A stretch of DNA of 64,000 nt from Paraburkholderia flava (GTDB taxonomy: Bacteria > Pseudomonadota > Gammaproteobacteria > Burkholderiales > Burkholderiaceae). Location: the NCBI RefSeq assembly GCF_004359985.1, contig NZ_SMRO01000001.1, positions 496,001 to 560,000 on the forward strand. Reading direction: 5' to 3'. Below are positions 61,425-64,000 of this stretch, piece after piece. The notes beneath the pieces were generated by a model that saw only the letters and a list, made by a program, of their open reading frames with translations, made no database searches and was not told the origin of the DNA. Each line of letters begins with the position of its first letter. Within the stretch, counting starts at the first letter, position 1. The translations under genes were made by a program, and so were the position numbers.

Positions 61425-62597
61425 CTACGCGGAAGGACGTGTAATGGACGAAGGCACGGCGAAGCCGTCCTCGGTAAATAGATGGCACGAAGCCGGCGGT
61501 ACGCGGAACGCGGCGCGTTCGGCCGCGCGCGGCGTGCGATCGCCGGGTGCCTTTGCGATCAGCGTCGCGCCCGCATGCGGGTTCGCGGTGTCGCCCGGTT
61601 GATCGAGATGCAGGTAGCTGTGTTCGCCGAGCCGCTCGACGAGCGACACCGCGCGGACGATCTGCTGGACGCCGTCGTCCGCGTGTGCGTGGTCGACCGG
61701 TTCGAGATGTTCGGGGCGAATGCCGAGCGCGACCGGTTGATCCGGTTGCAGCGTCGAGCCATCGAGCAGCGTGTCGATCCGCTCGCCGGTAATGTCGAGC
61801 ACGACCTGCACGCCGTTAGCACTGCGCGACACGACGCGTGCCGGCAGGAAGTTCATCCGCGGCGAACCGATAAAGCCCGCGACAAAGCGGCTTTTAGGAC
61901 GGTGATACAGCTCGAGCGGCGCGCCGACCTGCGCGATGCTGCCGTGCTTTGCCGTGTCGGCGCCGGCGTGCAGCAGCACGATCTTGTCGGCGAGCGTCAT
62001 CGCTTCGATCTGATCGTGCGTCACGTAGACCACGCTCGCGTCGTTGAACTGCCGATGCAGCCGCGCGATCTCCACGCGCGTCTGACCGCGCAGCGTCGCA
62101 TCGAGATTGGACAACGGTTCGTCGAACAGGAACACGCCGGGACTGCGCACGATCGCGCGACCGATTGCAACGCGCTGCCGCTGACCGCCGGACAGCGCCT
62201 TCGGCCTGCGATCGAGCAGCGCTTCGAGTTGCAGCACGCGAGCCGCTTCTTTCACCTTGCGTTCGATCTCGGCCTTCGGCGTTTTCGCGAGCGTCAGACC
62301 GAACGCCATGTTCTCGTAGACCGTCATGTGCGGAAACAGCGCGTAGCTCTGGAACACCATCGCGACGCCGCGCTGCGCGGCCGGCACATCGTTGACGAGC
62401 TTGCCGCCGATGTACAGATCGCCGTCGGTGATGTCTTCGAGGCCCGCGATCATCCGCAGCAGCGTGGATTTGCCGCAGCCCGACGGGCCGAGGAACACGC
62501 AGAACTCGTGCTCGCCGATCTCCAGATTGACGTCCCGGATCACCGGGGCGTGGTCGCCATAAGCCTTCTGAACTGCCTGCAACGAAATGCTCGCCAT
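61425..62597 (-). CDS. Sugar ABC transporter ATP-binding protein (UgpC/MalK type)
   Basis: A 390-residue ATPase. Walker [10 protein letters not shown] is at 37-45, the Q-loop [22 protein letters not shown] near 80-101, [16 protein letters not shown] near 135-150, Walker [14 protein letters not shown] near 155-167 and the switch [15 protein letters not shown] near 193. The C-terminal 150 residues are the MalK-type OB regulatory domain ([11 protein letters not shown]). It is the first gene of the operon, 38 bp downstream of a perfect palindrome on its 5' side. Confidence 0.95.
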   Translation of the reverse strand: MASISLQAVQKAYGDHAPVIRDVNLEIGEHEFCVFLGPSGCGKSTLLRMIAGLEDITDGDLYIGGKLVNDVPAAQRGVAMVFQSYALFPHMTVYENMAFGLTLAKTPKAEIERKVKEAARVLQLEALLDRRPKALSGGQRQRVAIGRAIVRSPGVFLFDEPLSNLDATLRGQTRVEIARLHRQFNDASVVYVTHDQIEAMTLADKIVLLHAGADTAKHGSIAQVGAPLELYHRPKSRFVAGFIGSPRMNFLPARVVSRSANGVQVVLDITGERIDTLLDGSTLQPDQPVALGIRPEHLEPVDHAHADDGVQQIVRAVSLVERLGEHSYLHLDQPGDTANPHAGATLIAKAPGDRTPRAAERAAFRVPPASCHLFTEDGFAVPSSITRPSA

Positions 62598-62634
62598 GCT
62601 CGACGTCTCCGTGTTTCACCGTAGAGACAGCAGG

Positions 62635-62652
62635 AGGTTAAGCGCTTAACCT
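62635..62652. promoter_or_regulatory. LacI-family operator
   Basis: AGGTTAAGCGCTTAACCT is a perfect 18-bp palindrome with the central CG usual for LacI/GalR operators. It lies 38 bp before the ATPase start (first operon gene, minus strand) and 231 bp before the divergent lacI-type gene. Confidence 0.8.
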
Positions 62653-62883
62653 TGTGACCCGGAAAAACGATCCATGCACTGGATCGCCTTGCGTTGGGAC
62701 TGTCTCCGTCGTGTTTCTTGTGATGCTGTGTTGGGAGCGAATCTAAGCGATGAATGCGCAGTTATGCAAATACCGGGAAGTCATCCCGAAATGTGGACAG
62801 CCCCTGTTCCGCTTGCGCGTTGCGCGCCGCCTTGCGACAGTGCGGCCGCATTGGCCCTTCCCGTTTCCTGCTGACGTTTACCG

Positions 62884-63906
62884 ATGACTACGCTTGCCGA
62901 AGTCGCCCGCCGTGCCGGCGTCACGCCGGCCACCGTTTCGAATGTGCTGCGCGAACGCGGCAAGGTCGGCGCCGCGACGCGCCAGCGCGTGCTCGACGCG
63001 GTGAAGGCACTCGATTATCGCCCTCACCTCACCGCGCGCGCACTTGCCGAAGGCTGCACGCCGACGATCGCGCTGATGGTATCGAGTATCGCGAATCCGT
63101 TCTATCCGGAGTTCGCGCTCGCGGTCGAACGCGCGGCGCGGCATAGCGGACGGTTTTTGATCGTCTGCAACACGAACGAAGATCCGGAGATCCTGCGCAC
63201 GTATCTGCATCAGATCGCGGGGTCGCTTTCCGAAGGCATTCTCGTGATGAACGCGGAGGTCGATTTCGACGAGCTGCGCCGCACCCAGGCGCGCGGCACA
63301 CCGGTCGTGCTGTGTCTGTGGGAACGGCCCGACGAGCCGCCGGCTATTCCGTGCGTCGCGGTGAATTTTGCGGAGGCGGGAGCGCTGGCTGCGCGTCATC
63401 TGCTGGAGCTGGGGCATACGCGGATCGGCGTGGTCGTCGGCGGTCCGCACGACGGTGTGCAGGCCGCGCGCTACGCGGGCTTTCGTGCTGCATTGAAGAC
63501 GGCGCGCGTCGCGCACCGGCCGCGCGACGTGCGCTTCACCGTCGATTCGATCCAGGGCGGCTATGAGGCCGCGTCGCAACTGCTCGATGCGCATGACGAT
63601 CTCACCGCGCTGTTCTCGACCAACGATCTGCCCGCGCTCGGTGCGATGCACGCAGCGATGGATCGCGGGCTGCGGATTCCCAACGATCTCTCCGTGATGG
63701 GTATCACCGACATTCAGTTGGCGCGCGAATCGCGGCCTGGTTTGTCGACGGTCGCGATTCCTACCGATGCGGCCGCGACGCTTGCGGTCGAGCTGCTCGA
63801 AGCGCTGATCGCCGGTAAGCCGGTTGATGATCCGATGCGGCTTGCGCCGACGCCGGTGTTGGTGGCGAGGGCTTCGACGGGGCGGGTGCGGTCAGGTGGT
63901 ATGTGA
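62884..63906 (+). CDS. LacI family transcriptional regulator
   Basis: A 340-residue LacI-type repressor. The N-terminal helix-turn-helix and hinge are TTLAEVARRAGVTPATVSNVLRERGKVGAATRQRVLDAVKALDYRPHLTARALAE (residues 2-56). The periplasmic-binding-like effector domain begins near 60 (TIALMVSSIANPFYPEFALAVERAA) and has GHTRIGVVVGGPHDG and LSVMGITDIQLARESRPGLSTV. It is divergent from the beta-galactosidase/ABC operon, with a perfect palindrome between them, and so is its likely repressor. Confidence 0.94.
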   Translation: MTTLAEVARRAGVTPATVSNVLRERGKVGAATRQRVLDAVKALDYRPHLTARALAEGCTPTIALMVSSIANPFYPEFALAVERAARHSGRFLIVCNTNEDPEILRTYLHQIAGSLSEGILVMNAEVDFDELRRTQARGTPVVLCLWERPDEPPAIPCVAVNFAEAGALAARHLLELGHTRIGVVVGGPHDGVQAARYAGFRAALKTARVAHRPRDVRFTVDSIQGGYEAASQLLDAHDDLTALFSTNDLPALGAMHAAMDRGLRIPNDLSVMGITDIQLARESRPGLSTVAIPTDAAATLAVELLEALIAGKPVDDPMRLAPTPVLVARASTGRVRSGGM

Positions 63907-64000
63907 GCAATGCGTGGAACCCGTTCGCCTCGGGCATAGCGCGCCAAAGTAGGTGCGACTCGTGCGGCATCATCGTCCCACATTGAATTCGCAAATCTGC

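Noticed and set aside
59368..61602. 744-codon plus-strand open frame
   Set aside because: It lies opposite the GH42 gene, is dominated by Arg, His, Ala and Pro, and shows no domain. The minus strand has both catalytic glutamates.
1..64000. CRISPR arrays, tRNA or rRNA genes, insertion sequences, prophage
   Set aside because: No regularly spaced repeats, cloverleaf, rRNA-like sequence, transposase or integrase was seen on either strand.

Overview
The window reads as a chromosomal or megaplasmid segment of a high-GC betaproteobacterium in the Burkholderiaceae, most like Paraburkholderia or Caballeronia. I infer this from protein style, codon use and the density of GntR, LysR, IclR, AraC, TetR and LacI regulators beside small catabolic operons. 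No rRNA, tRNA, CRISPR array, insertion sequence or prophage was seen. Nearly all of it is accessory metabolism.

Layout. (1) 1-7731: a minus-strand operon under a GntR regulator. It holds a PF06684 protein, an alpha/beta hydrolase, a flavin reductase fused to a dead Nudix-like domain, a luciferase-like monooxygenase, an aldehyde dehydrogenase, a NIPSNAP protein and a polyamine-type ABC importer that runs off the left edge. It resembles the Rut pyrimidine pathway in logic but not in gene content. (2) 7917-14345: pectin/uronate use (kduD, kduI, a secreted GH105-type hydrolase, kdgT, an IclR regulator), with a shared inverted repeat in front of kduI and between kdgT and iclR. (3) 14477-20277: AraC regulator, PhzF-like and RidA-like proteins, a polar amino-acid ABC importer and a NylB-like serine hydrolase. 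(4) 20366-24337: esterase, SMR pump, a candidate retron (reverse transcriptase plus structured RNA) and a retropepsin-like lipoprotein. (5) 24632-32753: an aromatic-type oxygenase cluster (GntR, MFS, class II aldolase, LysR, VanB-like reductase, Rieske oxygenase, DapA-like lyase).

(6) 32831-43134: mixed genes, including a SulP transporter, a ParB-like protein, an aminotransferase, a possible type III secreted protein, a Tat-exported lactonase, a GNAT protein, a lytic transglycosylase and a methyltransferase. (7) 43730-49925: AlkB hydroxylase, ABM monooxygenase, an SDR/LysR pair, a TetR/hydrolase pair with two operators between them, and a LysR. (8) 50186-56073: a 5-oxoprolinase-type operon carrying its own biotin carboxylase and carrier plus an NCS1-type permease. 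(9) 56217-63906: a beta-galactosidase/sugar ABC operon with a LacI regulator and an 18-bp perfect palindrome.

The most interesting element is the candidate retron at about 21650-23199. A reverse transcriptase with a long N-terminal extension sits just downstream of a compact RNA-like region. That region carries an a1/a2-type pairing, an AGC branch-site context, three hairpins and a matching promoter.
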